58,743 bases of DNA from Marinobacter excellens HL-55 (GTDB lineage: Bacteria > Pseudomonadota > Gammaproteobacteria > Pseudomonadales > Oleiphilaceae): positions 1 through 58,743 of the forward strand of contig LJZQ01000026.1 of the NCBI GenBank assembly GCA_001314845.1, read 5' to 3'. Below are positions 34,030 through 43,572 of the stretch, piece after piece; within the stretch, counting starts at the first letter, position 1, and every line of letters starts with the position of its first letter. Below the pieces are notes generated by a model that had not been told where the DNA came from, searched no databases, and worked only from the letters and a program-made list of their open reading frames with translations. Position numbers and translations under genes: made by a program.

Positions 34030-34685
34030 TGGAACAGCTGGAAGGCGGCGAACAGCAATCGGCACCGGTCTGGGCCATTTTCTCGGATCTGATGGCTGCG
34101 CTGGTGGGTATTCTGGCGCTGATTCTGGTGTGGGTGATTGGCATTCAGCTGGAGCTGAGCCAGTCACTGGCCCAGGAAATTGAGAAGCGGGAGGCGGAAG
34201 AGCAGCGCCGGATCGCCCTGGAACAGGCTCTCGAAGACCCGCTTACCAAGGGACTGGTCACTTTTCGGGATGGCCGCATAGGCATCAGCGGCAACGTGCT
34301 GTTTGAGCTGAATTCGGACCAATTACAGGCCGAAGGCGAGGAAATTCTGGAATCGCTAATTCTCCCCCTGCAAACCTACCTGACACAGCACGATGAATTA
34401 CTGATGGTGAGCGGCTTCACCGACGACCTGCCCATGCATCCCGGCAACCGTTACCAGGATAACTGGGGCCTGTCGGCCCAGCGGGCGCTCACCGTCACCC
34501 GTTCGTTGACAGAACTGGGCTTACCCAATGACCGGGTATTCGCCGCCGCGTTTGGCCCGCACCACCCGACCGTGCCCAATGTGGATGCCGATTCCCGGGC
34601 CCAGAACCGAAGAGTGGAGATCAGTACCGTGCCCAGAGCTCCATCGGCAACCGGTGATCCGAAAGGTGGAGCCGGCGACCGATGA
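34029..34685 (+). CDS. MotB/OmpA-like peptidoglycan-anchoring stator subunit
   Basis: The 218-residue protein has a single membrane helix (about 18-40: FSDLMAALVGILALILVWVIG) with Asp20 at its start, the position of the ion-binding Asp in MotB/ZorB. A short coiled linker (EIEKREAEEQRRIALEQ) leads to an OmpA domain with GFTDDLP (129-135), NWGLSAQRA (145-153) and the peptidoglycan-binding NRRVEI (193-198). It would pair with the upstream channel to form an ion-driven stator fixed to the cell wall. It overlaps DUF2894 by four bases. Confidence 0.87.
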   Translation: MEQLEGGEQQSAPVWAIFSDLMAALVGILALILVWVIGIQLELSQSLAQEIEKREAEEQRRIALEQALEDPLTKGLVTFRDGRIGISGNVLFELNSDQLQAEGEEILESLILPLQTYLTQHDELLMVSGFTDDLPMHPGNRYQDNWGLSAQRALTVTRSLTELGLPNDRVFAAAFGPHHPTVPNVDADSRAQNRRVEISTVPRAPSATGDPKGGAGDR

Positions 34686-35290
34686 CCGTAGATACCGCCC
34701 TGCAGTCACAGCTGGAACAACTTCGGCACCATGGTGCGGATCAACTTGATCCTATTCAATTCCATTATCTGGAAGCCTGCGAACATCGCCTTCGCAGCAA
34801 GGGCCTGCAACATGGCCGCCATTGGCAGAAACTAGCGCTGGCTGTAGCCGAGTATCAAGCCAGTCTCGGGCCATCGCAGAAGCCTACTCCAACTATCGCT
34901 GCCCGGCCATCCTCCCCGCTGGCCGCCCTGCTGGATGCGCTTAACCAGACAACTGATGCGCCGGCCAAAGCTCCGAGATCTGCCCTCGAACAGCGAATAT
35001 TCGGAGATATCGACCAGCCAGAACAAACGCACCTACCCCCAACGACCGACGCACTCCAGCCGCTGAAAGCCATGGCCAGAGCCAAGGCAGACCAGAGCAC
35101 CCAGGCCATTCAGGAGCGCATTCGCTACGCCATCGAGAGTACCCCGAAAGACGCCGGCCCGATGAATGCCCACCGACTGGTCAGCCGGGCGCTTGCCGAA
35201 ATGCAGAGGTTGTCACCGGAGTATCTGGAGCGGTTTGCTCGGTATACCGATACGTTGATGGCGTTGGAGCGGTTGGCGCGGAAGGGATAA
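34682..35290 (+). CDS. DUF2894 family protein, last gene of the stator-like operon
   Basis: The 202-residue cytoplasmic protein has an N-terminal helical part (LEQLRHHGADQLDPIQFHYLEACEHRLRSK), a Pro/Ala-rich linker and the DUF2894 C-terminal signature GPMNAHRLVSRALAEMQRLSPEYLERFARYTDTLMALERL. It has no membrane segment. Its fixed place with DUF3348, DUF802 and OmpA genes suggests a cytoplasmic effector or assembly factor of the complex. A strong terminator follows directly. Confidence 0.85.
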   Translation: MTVDTALQSQLEQLRHHGADQLDPIQFHYLEACEHRLRSKGLQHGRHWQKLALAVAEYQASLGPSQKPTPTIAARPSSPLAALLDALNQTTDAPAKAPRSALEQRIFGDIDQPEQTHLPPTTDALQPLKAMARAKADQSTQAIQERIRYAIESTPKDAGPMNAHRLVSRALAEMQRLSPEYLERFARYTDTLMALERLARKG

Positions 35291-35323
35291 AAAAAGCCCC
35301 CGACTTGCGGGGGCTTTTTTTTT
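35291..35323. terminator. Bidirectional terminator between DUF2894 and fba
   Basis: GCCCCCG-ACTTG-CGGGGGC with A-run on the left and nine T on the right. It serves both convergent genes. Confidence 0.92.
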
Positions 35324-35328
35324 GCAGC

Positions 35329-36393
35329 TTACTTAACCTTGGGGTCCAGCTCCCCAGCCTCATAACGCTCGAACATCTGCTCAAGGTTCAGCGGCTTGAT
35401 CTTGCTGGCCTGGCCGGCGCAGCCGAAGGCTTCGTAGCGGGCGATGCAGATATCGGTCATCGCGACCATGGTGGCCTTGAGGAATTTACGCGGGTCGAAC
35501 TCGGCCGGGTTTTCGGCCAGGAAACGACGGACCGCGCCGGTGCTGGCGAGGCGCAGGTCGGTGTCGATGTTGACCTTGCGAACGCCGTGCTTGATGCCTT
35601 CGACGATTTCTTCCACCGGTACACCGTAGGTTTCCGGGATCTCACCACCGAATTCGTTGATGACCTTCAGCCACTCCTGGGGTACGGAGCTTGAGCCGTG
35701 CATGACCAGGTGGGTATCTGGAATGCGCTTGTGGATGGCTTTGATTTGCTCGATGGCCAGGATGTCGCCAGTGGGCGGACGGGTGAACTTGTAGGCACCG
35801 TGGCTGGTGCCGATGGCGATGGCCAGGGCGTCTACGTGGGTTTTCTTGACGAAGTCGGCGGCTTCTTCGGGATCGGTCAGCATCTGGCTGTGGTCCAGAA
35901 TGCCTTCTGCGCCGATGCCGTCTTCTTCACCGGCCTGGCCGGTTTCGAGGGAGCCCAGGCAGCCCAGTTCGCCTTCTACGGACACGCCACAGGCGTGGGC
36001 CATTTCGACGGTGCGGCGGGTGACGTCTACGTTGTAGTCGTAGTCCATCGGGGTTTTGCCGTCTTCACCCAGGGAGCCGTCCATCATGACGGAGCTGAAG
36101 CCGAGCTGGATGGAGCGCTGGCAGACGGACGGGCTGGTGCCGTGGTCCTGATGCATAACCACCGGGATGTGCGGCCATTCTTCGATGGCGGCCAAGATGA
36201 GGTGGCGCAGGAAGGGGGCACCGGCGTATTTGCGGGCACCGGCGGAGGCCTGAACAATCACCGGGGAGTCGGTTTTGTCGGCGGCTTCCATGATGGCGCG
36301 CATTTGTTCGAGGTTGTTTACGTTAAAGGCTGGCACACCGTAACCATGCTCGGCGGCGTGGTCCAGAAGTTGCCGCAGCGATATCAGGGCCAT
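35329..36393 (-). CDS. fba: Class II fructose-bisphosphate aldolase
   Basis: The product has 354 residues from ATG 36393 ([31 protein letters not shown]), which follows AAGGAGA; the longer frame is rejected. It has the zinc motif [10 protein letters not shown] and [11 protein letters not shown], plus [15 protein letters not shown] and MHGSSSVP. This is the CbbA/longer class IIB type found in pseudomonads and relatives. It interconverts fructose-1,6-bisphosphate and triose phosphates. It is last in the tkt-epd-pgk-fba series, 220 bases after pgk with repeat D between. Confidence 0.95.
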   Translation of the reverse strand: MALISLRQLLDHAAEHGYGVPAFNVNNLEQMRAIMEAADKTDSPVIVQASAGARKYAGAPFLRHLILAAIEEWPHIPVVMHQDHGTSPSVCQRSIQLGFSSVMMDGSLGEDGKTPMDYDYNVDVTRRTVEMAHACGVSVEGELGCLGSLETGQAGEEDGIGAEGILDHSQMLTDPEEAADFVKKTHVDALAIAIGTSHGAYKFTRPPTGDILAIEQIKAIHKRIPDTHLVMHGSSSVPQEWLKVINEFGGEIPETYGVPVEEIVEGIKHGVRKVNIDTDLRLASTGAVRRFLAENPAEFDPRKFLKATMVAMTDICIARYEAFGCAGQASKIKPLNLEQMFERYEAGELDPKVK

Positions 36394-36466
36394 GGGTTGT
36401 CTCCTTCGTTGACTTTTTGAGGTTTGAATTCTGTTCGTTTTCAGACTTTGGAGTCTGCTTCGGAGT

Positions 36467-36561
36467 GTGGGGTAGGCCTTCCGGGACACGCTGTGAATAC
36501 GTCCGTGTACGCTTGAGCGCAGCTTCCCTGCTGCGCACAGTCCCGGAAAGGCCTACCCCAC
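36467..36561. repeat. Structured inverted-repeat element, copy D
   Basis: Arms 36467-36486 and 36541-36561 pair perfectly except for one bulged base. The core has ACGCTGTGAA, TACG-TCCG-TGTA, CGCTTGAG and GCGCAGC-TTCCCT-GCTGCGC, nearly the same as copies A and B. It lies between pgk and fba. Confidence 0.8.
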
Positions 36562-36613
36562 CCTCCTTGCGATTCTGGCCCTGTGCGGGTTTCTCTCAGA
36601 ATCGCTTTGTTGA

Positions 36614-37774
36614 TTACGCTCCGCGCTCTTCCAACACGGCAACCGCCGGCAGAGTTTTGCCTTCCACGAATTCCAGGAACGCACCGCCGCCGGTTGAGAT
36701 GTAGGAGATCTTGTCAGCTATGCCGTATTTGTCAACGGCTGCGACGGTGTCGCCGCCGCCGGCGAGGGAGAAGGCGTCGCTTTCGGCGATGGCTTCAGCC
36801 AATGCTTTGGTGCCGTTGCCGAACTGGTCAAATTCGAATACGCCGACCGGGCCGTTCCACAGGATGGTTTTGGCGTTCTTAAGCAGGTTGGCGAACTGGC
36901 CGGCGGTTTCGGGGCCTACGTCGAGGATCATGTCGTCGTCGCTGACGTCGGAGATGTTCTTGACAGTCGCGGTGGCGGTTTCGGCGAATTCGGTGGCGAC
37001 GACGACGTCAACCGGCAGCGGGATTTCCACGCGGGTTGCTATCTCTTTGGCGGTGTCGACCAAGTCATGTTCGCACAGGGATTTGCCTACCGGGTGGCCG
37101 GCCGCGGCCAGGAAGGTGTTAGCGATGCCGCCGCCGACGATGATCTGGTCACACACTTTTTCAAGGGCGTTGAGTACGTCCAGCTTGGTGGAGACTTTGG
37201 AGCCGCCAACGATGGCGACGACCGGCTTGGCCGGGTTGTCGAGGGCTTTGCCGAGGGCGTCGAGTTCTGCCGCCAGCAGCGGGCCGGCGCAGGCTTCTGG
37301 GGCAAACTTCGCAACGCCGTGGGTAGAAGCCTGAGCACGGTGGGCGGTGCCGAAGGCGTCCATTACGTAGACGTCGCACAGGGCGGCGTACTGTTTGGCC
37401 AGGTCTTCGTTGTCTTTCTTTTCGCCCTTGTTGAAGCGAACATTCTCGAACAACACCACTTCGCCGTCGGCGACTTCAACGCCGTTCAGGTAGTCTTTGA
37501 TCAGGCGCACTTCCTGGCCCAGCAGGGTGCTCAGGTGCTCAGCTACGGGCTTCATGGAGGAGGCGTCGTCATACACGCCTTCTTCCGGGCGACCAAGATG
37601 GGACATCAGCATGACTTTGGCGCCGGCGTCTTTGGCGGCCTGGATGGTCGGCAGCGAGGCGCGAATGCGGGCGTCGCTGGAGACTTTGCCGTCTTTGACC
37701 GGCACGTTGAGGTCTTCGCGAATCAGAACCCGCTTGCCGGCGAGGTTCAGGTCAGTCATTTTTTTGATGGCCAT
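36614..37774 (-). CDS. pgk: Phosphoglycerate kinase
   Basis: The 386-residue enzyme has [46 protein letters not shown] and the ATP loop [11 protein letters not shown]. It transfers phosphate between 1,3-bisphosphoglycerate and ADP. Start [15 protein letters not shown] at 37774; a second ATG five codons on (37759) cannot be excluded because the ribosome-binding site is weak. It lies downstream of epd. Confidence 0.95.
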   Translation of the reverse strand: MAIKKMTDLNLAGKRVLIREDLNVPVKDGKVSSDARIRASLPTIQAAKDAGAKVMLMSHLGRPEEGVYDDASSMKPVAEHLSTLLGQEVRLIKDYLNGVEVADGEVVLFENVRFNKGEKKDNEDLAKQYAALCDVYVMDAFGTAHRAQASTHGVAKFAPEACAGPLLAAELDALGKALDNPAKPVVAIVGGSKVSTKLDVLNALEKVCDQIIVGGGIANTFLAAAGHPVGKSLCEHDLVDTAKEIATRVEIPLPVDVVVATEFAETATATVKNISDVSDDDMILDVGPETAGQFANLLKNAKTILWNGPVGVFEFDQFGNGTKALAEAIAESDAFSLAGGGDTVAAVDKYGIADKISYISTGGGAFLEFVEGKTLPAVAVLEERGA

Positions 37775-37818
37775 AATCAGGGTCCGTAGTTATGGGTTCT
37801 TACGTTTAAGCAATGGGT

Positions 37819-37848
37819 GGGGTCTGACCCCGTTCGGGGTCAGACCCC
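37819..37848. repeat. GGGGTC-W-GACCCC palindromic repeat, copy 2
   Basis: GGGGTCTGACCCCG and CGGGGTCAGACCCC are perfect 14-base arms with a two-base loop, in the 120-base gap between epd and pgk. Same core as the repeat at 12198. No T-run on either strand. Confidence 0.65.
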
Positions 37849-37894
37849 TTTGTAGCCGTCGGGGCTGGGTGAAAGATCAGCCCCTTTGTATTCG

Positions 37895-38923
37895 TCAGGT
37901 TTTGGTTAGCCAGGCTTGGCTAACATCCAGCATCCGGTTAGCGAAGCCCCATTCGTTGTCGAACCAGCAGAGTACTTTCACCATGGTGCCGCCGGTGACT
38001 CTGGTCTGGCCGCCGTCGACTACGCCGGAATGGGAATCGTGGTTAAAATCCGAGCTGGCCAGCAATTCATCAGTGTAGCCGAGGATGCCGTTCAGCGATC
38101 CCTGGGCGGCGTCTTTTAACAGCCGGTTTACCGCGGCAACATCGGTGGCTTCACGCACGTTAACCACCATGTCGATGGCGGAGACGTTCAGGGTTGGCAC
38201 GCGCATGGCGACGGAGCTGAACCGGCCTTCCATATGGGGCAACAGCCGTTCAATACCACGGGCCAGGCCGGTGTCTACCGGTACGATGTTATGGAGCGCG
38301 CTGCGGGTGCGGCGCAGATCCTGATGGTGATACGCATCGATGACTGGCTGGTCGTTCATGGCAGCGTGAATGGTGGTGGTGCTGCCCTGCTCTACACCGA
38401 AGGCGTCATCCAATACCTTGATCACCGGCACAAGACAATTGGTGGTGCAGGAACCCGCCGCGACGATCACATCTTCCGGGCTCAACGTGTTGTCGTTGAT
38501 GCCAAACACCACGGTGCGGTCAACATCGGCCTCGCCGGGCTGGGAGAACAGCAGGCGCGGGGCGCCGGTATCGATGTGCTTTTGAGCGGTTTGACGGTCG
38601 GAATAGGCGCCGGAGCATTCCAGCACCAGATCCACATCCAGCAACCGCCAAGGCAGATCGCTCGGGTCCGGGTGCCGCAATACGCGTATCCGGTCGCCGT
38701 TCACCACCAGGTTCTCGCCATCCACCGCCACGTCACCGTGAAACCGCCCGTGGGTGGAATCGTATTTGGTGAGGTGGGCAATGGTGTCGATGTCTGACAA
38801 CTCGTTGATCGCGACTACCTGCAGGTAGTCGCGATAGCCGTTTTCATACAAGGCCCGCAACACGCACTGGCCGATGCGGCCGTACCCGTTGATGGCGATA
38901 CGAAAGGGCTTTGAGTTGCTCAT
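37895..38923 (-). CDS. epd: Erythrose-4-phosphate dehydrogenase (GapA-like)
   Basis: The product has 342 residues from ATG 38923, which overlaps the tkt stop (TGATG). It has the Rossmann start FRIAINGYGRIGQCVLRALYE and catalytic AAGSCTTNCLVPVIKVLDD; HAAMNDQPVIDAYH and the late WFDNEWGFANRM match the Epd branch rather than GapA. Its position between tkt and pgk is the usual epd setting. It oxidises erythrose-4-phosphate toward pyridoxal phosphate synthesis; some relatives also act as glyceraldehyde-3-phosphate dehydrogenase. Confidence 0.87.
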   Translation of the reverse strand: MSNSKPFRIAINGYGRIGQCVLRALYENGYRDYLQVVAINELSDIDTIAHLTKYDSTHGRFHGDVAVDGENLVVNGDRIRVLRHPDPSDLPWRLLDVDLVLECSGAYSDRQTAQKHIDTGAPRLLFSQPGEADVDRTVVFGINDNTLSPEDVIVAAGSCTTNCLVPVIKVLDDAFGVEQGSTTTIHAAMNDQPVIDAYHHQDLRRTRSALHNIVPVDTGLARGIERLLPHMEGRFSSVAMRVPTLNVSAIDMVVNVREATDVAAVNRLLKDAAQGSLNGILGYTDELLASSDFNHDSHSGVVDGGQTRVTGGTMVKVLCWFDNEWGFANRMLDVSQAWLTKT

Positions 38924-40923
38924 CAAGCGTCCAGCAGTTCTGCAGCCACTTCCAGGATGTTTTCGACGGTAAAGCCGAACTCCTTGAACAGCTCACCCGC
39001 CGGTGCAGACTCACCAAAGGTGGTCATGCCCACAACCCGGCCGTCCAGGCCAACGTACTTGTACCAGTAGTCGGCGATGCCGGCTTCGATGGCGATACGG
39101 TTGGTGACTTCCAGCGGCAGCACTTGCTGCTTGTACTCAGCGCTCTGGGCGTCGAACACATCGGTAGACGGCATGGACACAACGCGTACACCGTTGCCCT
39201 GTTCACGCAACTTGGCGGCTACGTCTTGCGCCAGGCTCACTTCAGAGCCGGTGGCAATCAGGATCAGGTCCGGCGTGCCTTCGCTGTCTGACAGCACGTA
39301 GCCACCCTTGGCGACGTTGGCCAGTTGCTCGGCGTCACGCTGCTGGTGTGGCAGGTTCTGACGGGAGAACACCATCGCGGTGGGGCCATCGTTGCGCTCC
39401 AGTGCGGCCTTCCAGGCCACGGCGGATTCCACGGCATCGGCCGGGCGCCACATGCTCATGTTCGGCGTGGTACGCAGGCTCGCCATCTGTTCGATGGGCT
39501 GGTGCGTGGGGCCGTCTTCACCGAGACCGATGGAGTCGTGAGTGAAGACAAAAATAGAGCGCTGCTTCATCAGTGCGGCCATGCGCACCGCATTGCGGCA
39601 GTATTCCATGAAAATCAGGAAGGTGGCGCCATACGGTACAAAACCGCCGTGCAGGGCCAGGCCGTTCATGATGGCGGCCATGCCGAACTCACGCACACCG
39701 TAATAGATGTAGTTGCCGGAGGCGTCTTCTTTGGTCACGCCTTTGCAGCCAGACCAGATGGTCAGGTTGGAGCCCGCCAGGTCAGCGGAGCCGCCCAACA
39801 GTTCAGGCAGCATCGGGCCGTAGGCATTCAGAGCATTCTGGGACGCCTTGCGGGAGGCAATGGTGTCGCCCTTGTCCTGGCATTCCTGAATGTAGGCTTG
39901 CGCCTTCTCGGAAAAATCGGCGGGCAGATCACCGGCCATGCGGCGCTTGAATTCAGCAGCCAGTTGCGGCTCGGCTTTTTCGTAGGCGGCGAACTTCTCT
40001 TCCCAGGCGCTTTGTGCGGCAGCGCCTTTTTCTTTGCCATCCCAGGCGGCATAGATTTCTGACGGCACTTCAAAAGGACCGTGTTCCCAGCCCAGGGCTT
40101 TGCGGGTCAGGGCAATCTCATCGTCACCCAGCGGAGCGCCGTGGCAATCTTCTTTGCCCTGTTTGTTGGGCGAGCCAAAACCAATGATGGTCTTGCAGCA
40201 GATCAGCGTGGGCTGTTCGGTGTTGGCGCGAGCCTGTTCAACGGCGGCGCGAATGGCTTCGGCATCGTGACCATCAACGGCGGGGATGACCTGCCAGCCA
40301 TAGGACTCGAAACGCTGCGGCGTGTTATCGGTAAACCAGCCTTCGACTTCACCATCGATGGAGATGCCGTTGTCATCGTAGAAGAACACCAGCTTGCCCA
40401 GGCCCAGGGTGCCGGCCAGCGAGGCCACTTCGTGGGAGATGCCTTCCATCAGGCAGCCATCGCCCAGAAACGCGTAGGTATAGTGGTCAACAATGTCGTG
40501 GCCAGGACGGTTGAACTGGGCCGCCAGTGCCTTCTCAGCCAGCGCAAAACCAACGGCGTTGGCAATGCCCTGACCCAGCGGGCCAGTGGTGGTTTCAATA
40601 CCCGGGGTGTAGCCGTATTCGGGATGACCCGGAGTCTTGGAGTGCAGTTGGCGGAAGTTCTTGATGTCGTCAATGGACACGTCGTACCCGCTCAGGTGCA
40701 GCAGAGAATACTGCAGCATGGAGCCATGGCCGTTCGACAGTACAAAGCGGTCGCGGTTGGCCCACTGCGGGTTGGCCGGGTTGTGGCTGAGGTAATCGTT
40801 CCACAGCACCTCGGCGATATCCGCCATACCCATGGGCGCGCCCGGGTGGCCGGATTTGGCTTTCTGAACCGCATCCATGCTCAGCGCGCGAATGGCGTTG
40901 GCGAGATCTTTACGAGATGGCAT
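38923..40923 (-). CDS. tkt: Transketolase
   Basis: The 666-residue thiamine diphosphate enzyme has [19 protein letters not shown], the ThDP motif [18 protein letters not shown] and [20 protein letters not shown]. It is full length. It moves two-carbon units in the pentose phosphate pathway. It is first in the tkt-epd-pgk-fba series and divergent from the SahR-like regulator. The 228 bases upstream contain the SahR-type palindromes near 41.1 kb. Confidence 0.96.
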   Translation of the reverse strand: MPSRKDLANAIRALSMDAVQKAKSGHPGAPMGMADIAEVLWNDYLSHNPANPQWANRDRFVLSNGHGSMLQYSLLHLSGYDVSIDDIKNFRQLHSKTPGHPEYGYTPGIETTTGPLGQGIANAVGFALAEKALAAQFNRPGHDIVDHYTYAFLGDGCLMEGISHEVASLAGTLGLGKLVFFYDDNGISIDGEVEGWFTDNTPQRFESYGWQVIPAVDGHDAEAIRAAVEQARANTEQPTLICCKTIIGFGSPNKQGKEDCHGAPLGDDEIALTRKALGWEHGPFEVPSEIYAAWDGKEKGAAAQSAWEEKFAAYEKAEPQLAAEFKRRMAGDLPADFSEKAQAYIQECQDKGDTIASRKASQNALNAYGPMLPELLGGSADLAGSNLTIWSGCKGVTKEDASGNYIYYGVREFGMAAIMNGLALHGGFVPYGATFLIFMEYCRNAVRMAALMKQRSIFVFTHDSIGLGEDGPTHQPIEQMASLRTTPNMSMWRPADAVESAVAWKAALERNDGPTAMVFSRQNLPHQQRDAEQLANVAKGGYVLSDSEGTPDLILIATGSEVSLAQDVAAKLREQGNGVRVVSMPSTDVFDAQSAEYKQQVLPLEVTNRIAIEAGIADYWYKYVGLDGRVVGMTTFGESAPAGELFKEFGFTVENILEVAAELLDA

Positions 40924-41097
40924 TGACTATTCTCCAGTGTTTTTCAGGAAAAGACTTCAAGCTGCAACTACTGCTCAAAAAGAAGGCGCGTATTTTCGCC
41001 GATTACGGTGTGCTGGGGCAAATCCATATGTAGTGGTTTACCGATGGGGCAGCCACAAAATCGCCAAACCCTATGAATTTCAAAGAATGATAAATCT

Positions 41098-41117
41098 ATA
41101 TCAAAATATTTTGATAT
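41098..41117. promoter_or_regulatory. SahR-type operator before its own gene
   Basis: ATATCAAAATATTTTGATAT is a perfect 20-base palindrome. A near-identical sequence occurs before metK at 42181. Position (43 bases before the regulator start) fits autoregulation. Confidence 0.75.
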
Positions 41118-41121
41118 GGCT

Positions 41122-41135
41122 ATTGATCGATCAAT
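41122..41135. promoter_or_regulatory. Second palindrome before the SahR-like gene
   Basis: ATTGATCGATCAAT is a perfect 14-base palindrome five bases after the first operator. It retains TTGAT/ATCAA half-sites, so it may be a second, weaker binding site or a promoter part. Confidence 0.45.
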
Positions 41136-41159
41136 CGAACGTCCCTACACTTGCTTCCC

Positions 41160-42161
41160 ATGACATCACTCAATACACGGGCTTTTAACACGTCGTCGAT
41201 AGACGCCCTGGCACCGATCTTCAAGGCAAGCGGGGACCCTCTGCGCCTGGAGGTTTTACGGGTGCTGCGCCGGGACACCTTCGGTGTGCTTGAGTTGAGC
41301 CAGATGTTTGATATGCGCCAGTCCGGCATGAGCCATCACCTGAAAGTGATGCATAAAGCCGGCTTGCTGGAATCCCAGCGCGAAGGCAACGCCATCTTCT
41401 ACCGGCGGCCTTTGCATCTGGACACCGACAAGTTGCTGGACCAGGCCATCAGGCAAATTTTTGAAACGGTTGACCGGGTGCCGCTGCCGCCGCCACTGGT
41501 GGAAAAAATTGAGGCCATTCGGGAGCAAAGAGCCGACCAGTCACAGGCTTTCTTCTCACGCCATTCCGAACAGTTCCGGGAACAGCAAGAGCTCATAGCA
41601 GCGTTTGATTTGTATGCCGAACCAACAGCCGGGTTGATCCGCAAGCGGGCAAGCCGTCAGGACTGGCGCAGCGTGCTGGAAATTGGCCCGGGTGAAGGCG
41701 GCTTCCTGCCAGTACTGTCCGAATTGTTCGAGCATGTAGTGGGCCTGGACAACAGCAAAGACATGCTGGCCAAAGCCACCCGCACCTGCATCGATGAACA
41801 CTTGAACAACGTTGATTTAATTGAAGGCGTTACCGACACCGTGCTGGCCCGTGGCGATGCTTTTGATCTGATTGTCGCCAACATGGTGTTGCACCATGTA
41901 CCCAGCCCTGCAGACATTTTTCTGGATGCCGCCGCGCTGATGAACAACGGCGGCTGCTTTATCGTCAGCGATCTTTGCAGTCACGATCAGGACTGGGCCA
42001 AAACCAACTGCGGTGATCTTTGGCTCGGTTTTGAACCAGAAGAGCTAACGGCCTGGGCCACAGAAGCCGGCCTGACCGCTGGCGAGCAATTGTTTATCGG
42101 CCTGCGCAACGGTTTTCAGGTTCAGGTACGGGAATTCTGGAAAACGTCTGGAGCGAACTGA
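41160..42161 (+). CDS. sahR: SahR-like ArsR-family regulator fused to a methyltransferase-like domain
   Basis: I chose ATG 41160 (MTSLNTRAFNTSSIDALAPIF) over the TTG at 41151; product 333 residues. An N-terminal ArsR winged helix (FKASGDPLRLEVLRVLRRDTFGVLELSQMFDMRQSGMSHHLKVMHKAGLLES) lacks the metal-binding Cys pattern of ArsR/SmtB. From about 165 a class I methyltransferase fold follows (WRSVLEIGPGEGGFLPVLSELFEHVVGLDNSKDML), probably binding S-adenosylhomocysteine as effector. Directly before metK-ahcY-metF. SahR of proteobacteria controls SAH recycling; the matching palindromes here support that role. Confidence 0.82.
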   Translation: MTSLNTRAFNTSSIDALAPIFKASGDPLRLEVLRVLRRDTFGVLELSQMFDMRQSGMSHHLKVMHKAGLLESQREGNAIFYRRPLHLDTDKLLDQAIRQIFETVDRVPLPPPLVEKIEAIREQRADQSQAFFSRHSEQFREQQELIAAFDLYAEPTAGLIRKRASRQDWRSVLEIGPGEGGFLPVLSELFEHVVGLDNSKDMLAKATRTCIDEHLNNVDLIEGVTDTVLARGDAFDLIVANMVLHHVPSPADIFLDAAALMNNGGCFIVSDLCSHDQDWAKTNCGDLWLGFEPEELTAWATEAGLTAGEQLFIGLRNGFQVQVREFWKTSGAN

Positions 42162-42180
42162 AACCCGCACCAGCACTGGA

Positions 42181-42200
42181 ACATCAAAAAAATTTGATAT
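42181..42200. promoter_or_regulatory. SahR-type operator before metK
   Basis: ACATCAAAAAAATTTGATAT keeps ATCAAA...TTTGATAT of the palindrome at 41098 with 17 of 20 positions identical. It lies about 105 bases before the metK start. Confidence 0.7.
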
Positions 42201-42202
42201 TG

Positions 42203-42224
42203 GTGTACGTAGAATTACGTACAC
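42203..42224. promoter_or_regulatory. 22-bp inverted repeat in the metK leader
   Basis: GTGTACGTA-GAAT-TACGTACAC has perfect nine-base arms. It is two bases after the SahR-type operator and unlike it. It could be an operator of a second regulator or a stem in the leader RNA. It does not match the MetJ (AGACGTCT) or MetR (TGAA-N5-TTCA) sites. Confidence 0.45.
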
Positions 42225-42303
42225 TTTGACAACCAAGGCATCCGGCAAGTCACTCCTGGCAGAGTCGGTATGAACATGAAAACGCTCAACAAGGAGCACA
42301 CCT

Positions 42304-43494
42304 ATGTCTGACTACAACATTTTCACGTCTGAATCCGTCTCAGAAGGCCATCCGGACAAGCTGGCTGACCAGATTTCCGACGCGGTACTGGATGCCATTC
42401 TTGCCGACGACCCACATGCCCGTGTTGCCTGCGAAACCATGGTAAAAACCGGTGTTGCCATCGTTGGCGGTGAAATCACCACCAATGCCTGGGTTGATCT
42501 GGAAGACCTGGTGCGCCGCGTGATCAAAGACGTAGGCTACACCTCCTCTGATGTCGGTTACGACGGCGACACCTGTGGTGTGATCAACATCATCGGCAAG
42601 CAGTCTGTGGATATCGCCCAGGGCGTGGATCGCCAGAAGCCGGAAGATCAGGGTGCCGGCGACCAGGGTTTGATGTTCGGCTACGCCAGCAACGAAACCG
42701 ACGTACTGATGCCCGCGCCGATCACCTTCTCGCACCGCCTGGTCCAACGCCAGGCTGAAGCCCGCAAGAGCGGTCTGCTGCCATGGCTGCGTCCAGATGC
42801 CAAGAGCCAGGTCACCTGCCGCTATGAGAATGGCCAGGTAGTTGGTATCGACGCGGTGGTTCTGTCGACCCAGCACGATCCAGACGTCACCCAGGCCGAC
42901 CTGAAAGAAGCCGTTATGGAGCTGATCGTCAAGCACACCCTGCCAGCCGAACTGCTGCATAACGACACCGAGTTCCACATCAACCCGACCGGCAAGTTCG
43001 TGATCGGTGGGCCTGTGGGCGACTGTGGCCTGACCGGCCGCAAGATCATCGTTGACACTTACGGCGGCATGGCTCGCCACGGCGGCGGTGCGTTCTCCGG
43101 CAAAGACCCCTCAAAGGTTGACCGTTCCGCCGCCTACGCCGGCCGTTACGTGGCCAAGAACATCGTGGCCGCTGGCCTAGCTGAGAAGTGTGAGATCCAG
43201 GTTTCCTACGCCATCGGTGTGGCGCAGCCTACGTCTATCTCCCTGAACACTTTCGGCACCGGCAAGATCAGTGATGACAAGATCATCGATTTGGTGCGTG
43301 CGCACTTCGACCTGCGTCCCTACGCGATCACCAACATGCTCGACCTGTTGCACCCGATGTATCGCCAGACCGCAGCTTACGGCCACTTCGGTCGCAACCC
43401 GTATGAGATGACCGTGGGTGGCAAGACCTTCACTGCCTTCCCGTGGGAAAAGACCGACCGCGCCGCAGCGCTTAAAGACGCGGCCGGCATTTAA
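42304..43494 (+). CDS. metK: S-adenosylmethionine synthetase
   Basis: The 396-residue enzyme has [28 protein letters not shown]-binding [12 protein letters not shown] and [20 protein letters not shown], all catalytic motifs intact. It makes SAM from methionine and ATP. AAGGAG lies before the ATG. First of metK-ahcY-metF under probable SahR control. Confidence 0.97.
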   Translation: MSDYNIFTSESVSEGHPDKLADQISDAVLDAILADDPHARVACETMVKTGVAIVGGEITTNAWVDLEDLVRRVIKDVGYTSSDVGYDGDTCGVINIIGKQSVDIAQGVDRQKPEDQGAGDQGLMFGYASNETDVLMPAPITFSHRLVQRQAEARKSGLLPWLRPDAKSQVTCRYENGQVVGIDAVVLSTQHDPDVTQADLKEAVMELIVKHTLPAELLHNDTEFHINPTGKFVIGGPVGDCGLTGRKIIVDTYGGMARHGGGAFSGKDPSKVDRSAAYAGRYVAKNIVAAGLAEKCEIQVSYAIGVAQPTSISLNTFGTGKISDDKIIDLVRAHFDLRPYAITNMLDLLHPMYRQTAAYGHFGRNPYEMTVGGKTFTAFPWEKTDRAAALKDAAGI

Positions 43495-43512
43495 AGCCAA
43501 ACCGGACTCTCG

Positions 43513-43547
43513 GGCGTATTCAAAACCTCACACAGATTGAATACGCC
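43513..43547 (+). other. Intercistronic hairpin metK-ahcY
   Basis: GGCGTATTCAA and TTGAATACGCC are perfect 11-base arms with a 13-base loop in the 78-base gap. No T-run. It may stabilise or process the mRNA. I see no SAH riboswitch signature. Confidence 0.55.
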
Positions 43548-43572
43548 AAACCAGAACTGACAGGAGCACACC

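Noticed and set aside
31403..35290. Call as a Zorya defence system
   Set aside because: Only the channel and stator plan matches; ZorC, ZorD or ZorE-type effectors are absent and the companions are DUF3348 and DUF2894.
43495..43572. SAH riboswitch before ahcY
   Set aside because: Gap of 78 bases has only a simple 11-base stem; the conserved SAH-riboswitch core and pseudoknot are not visible.
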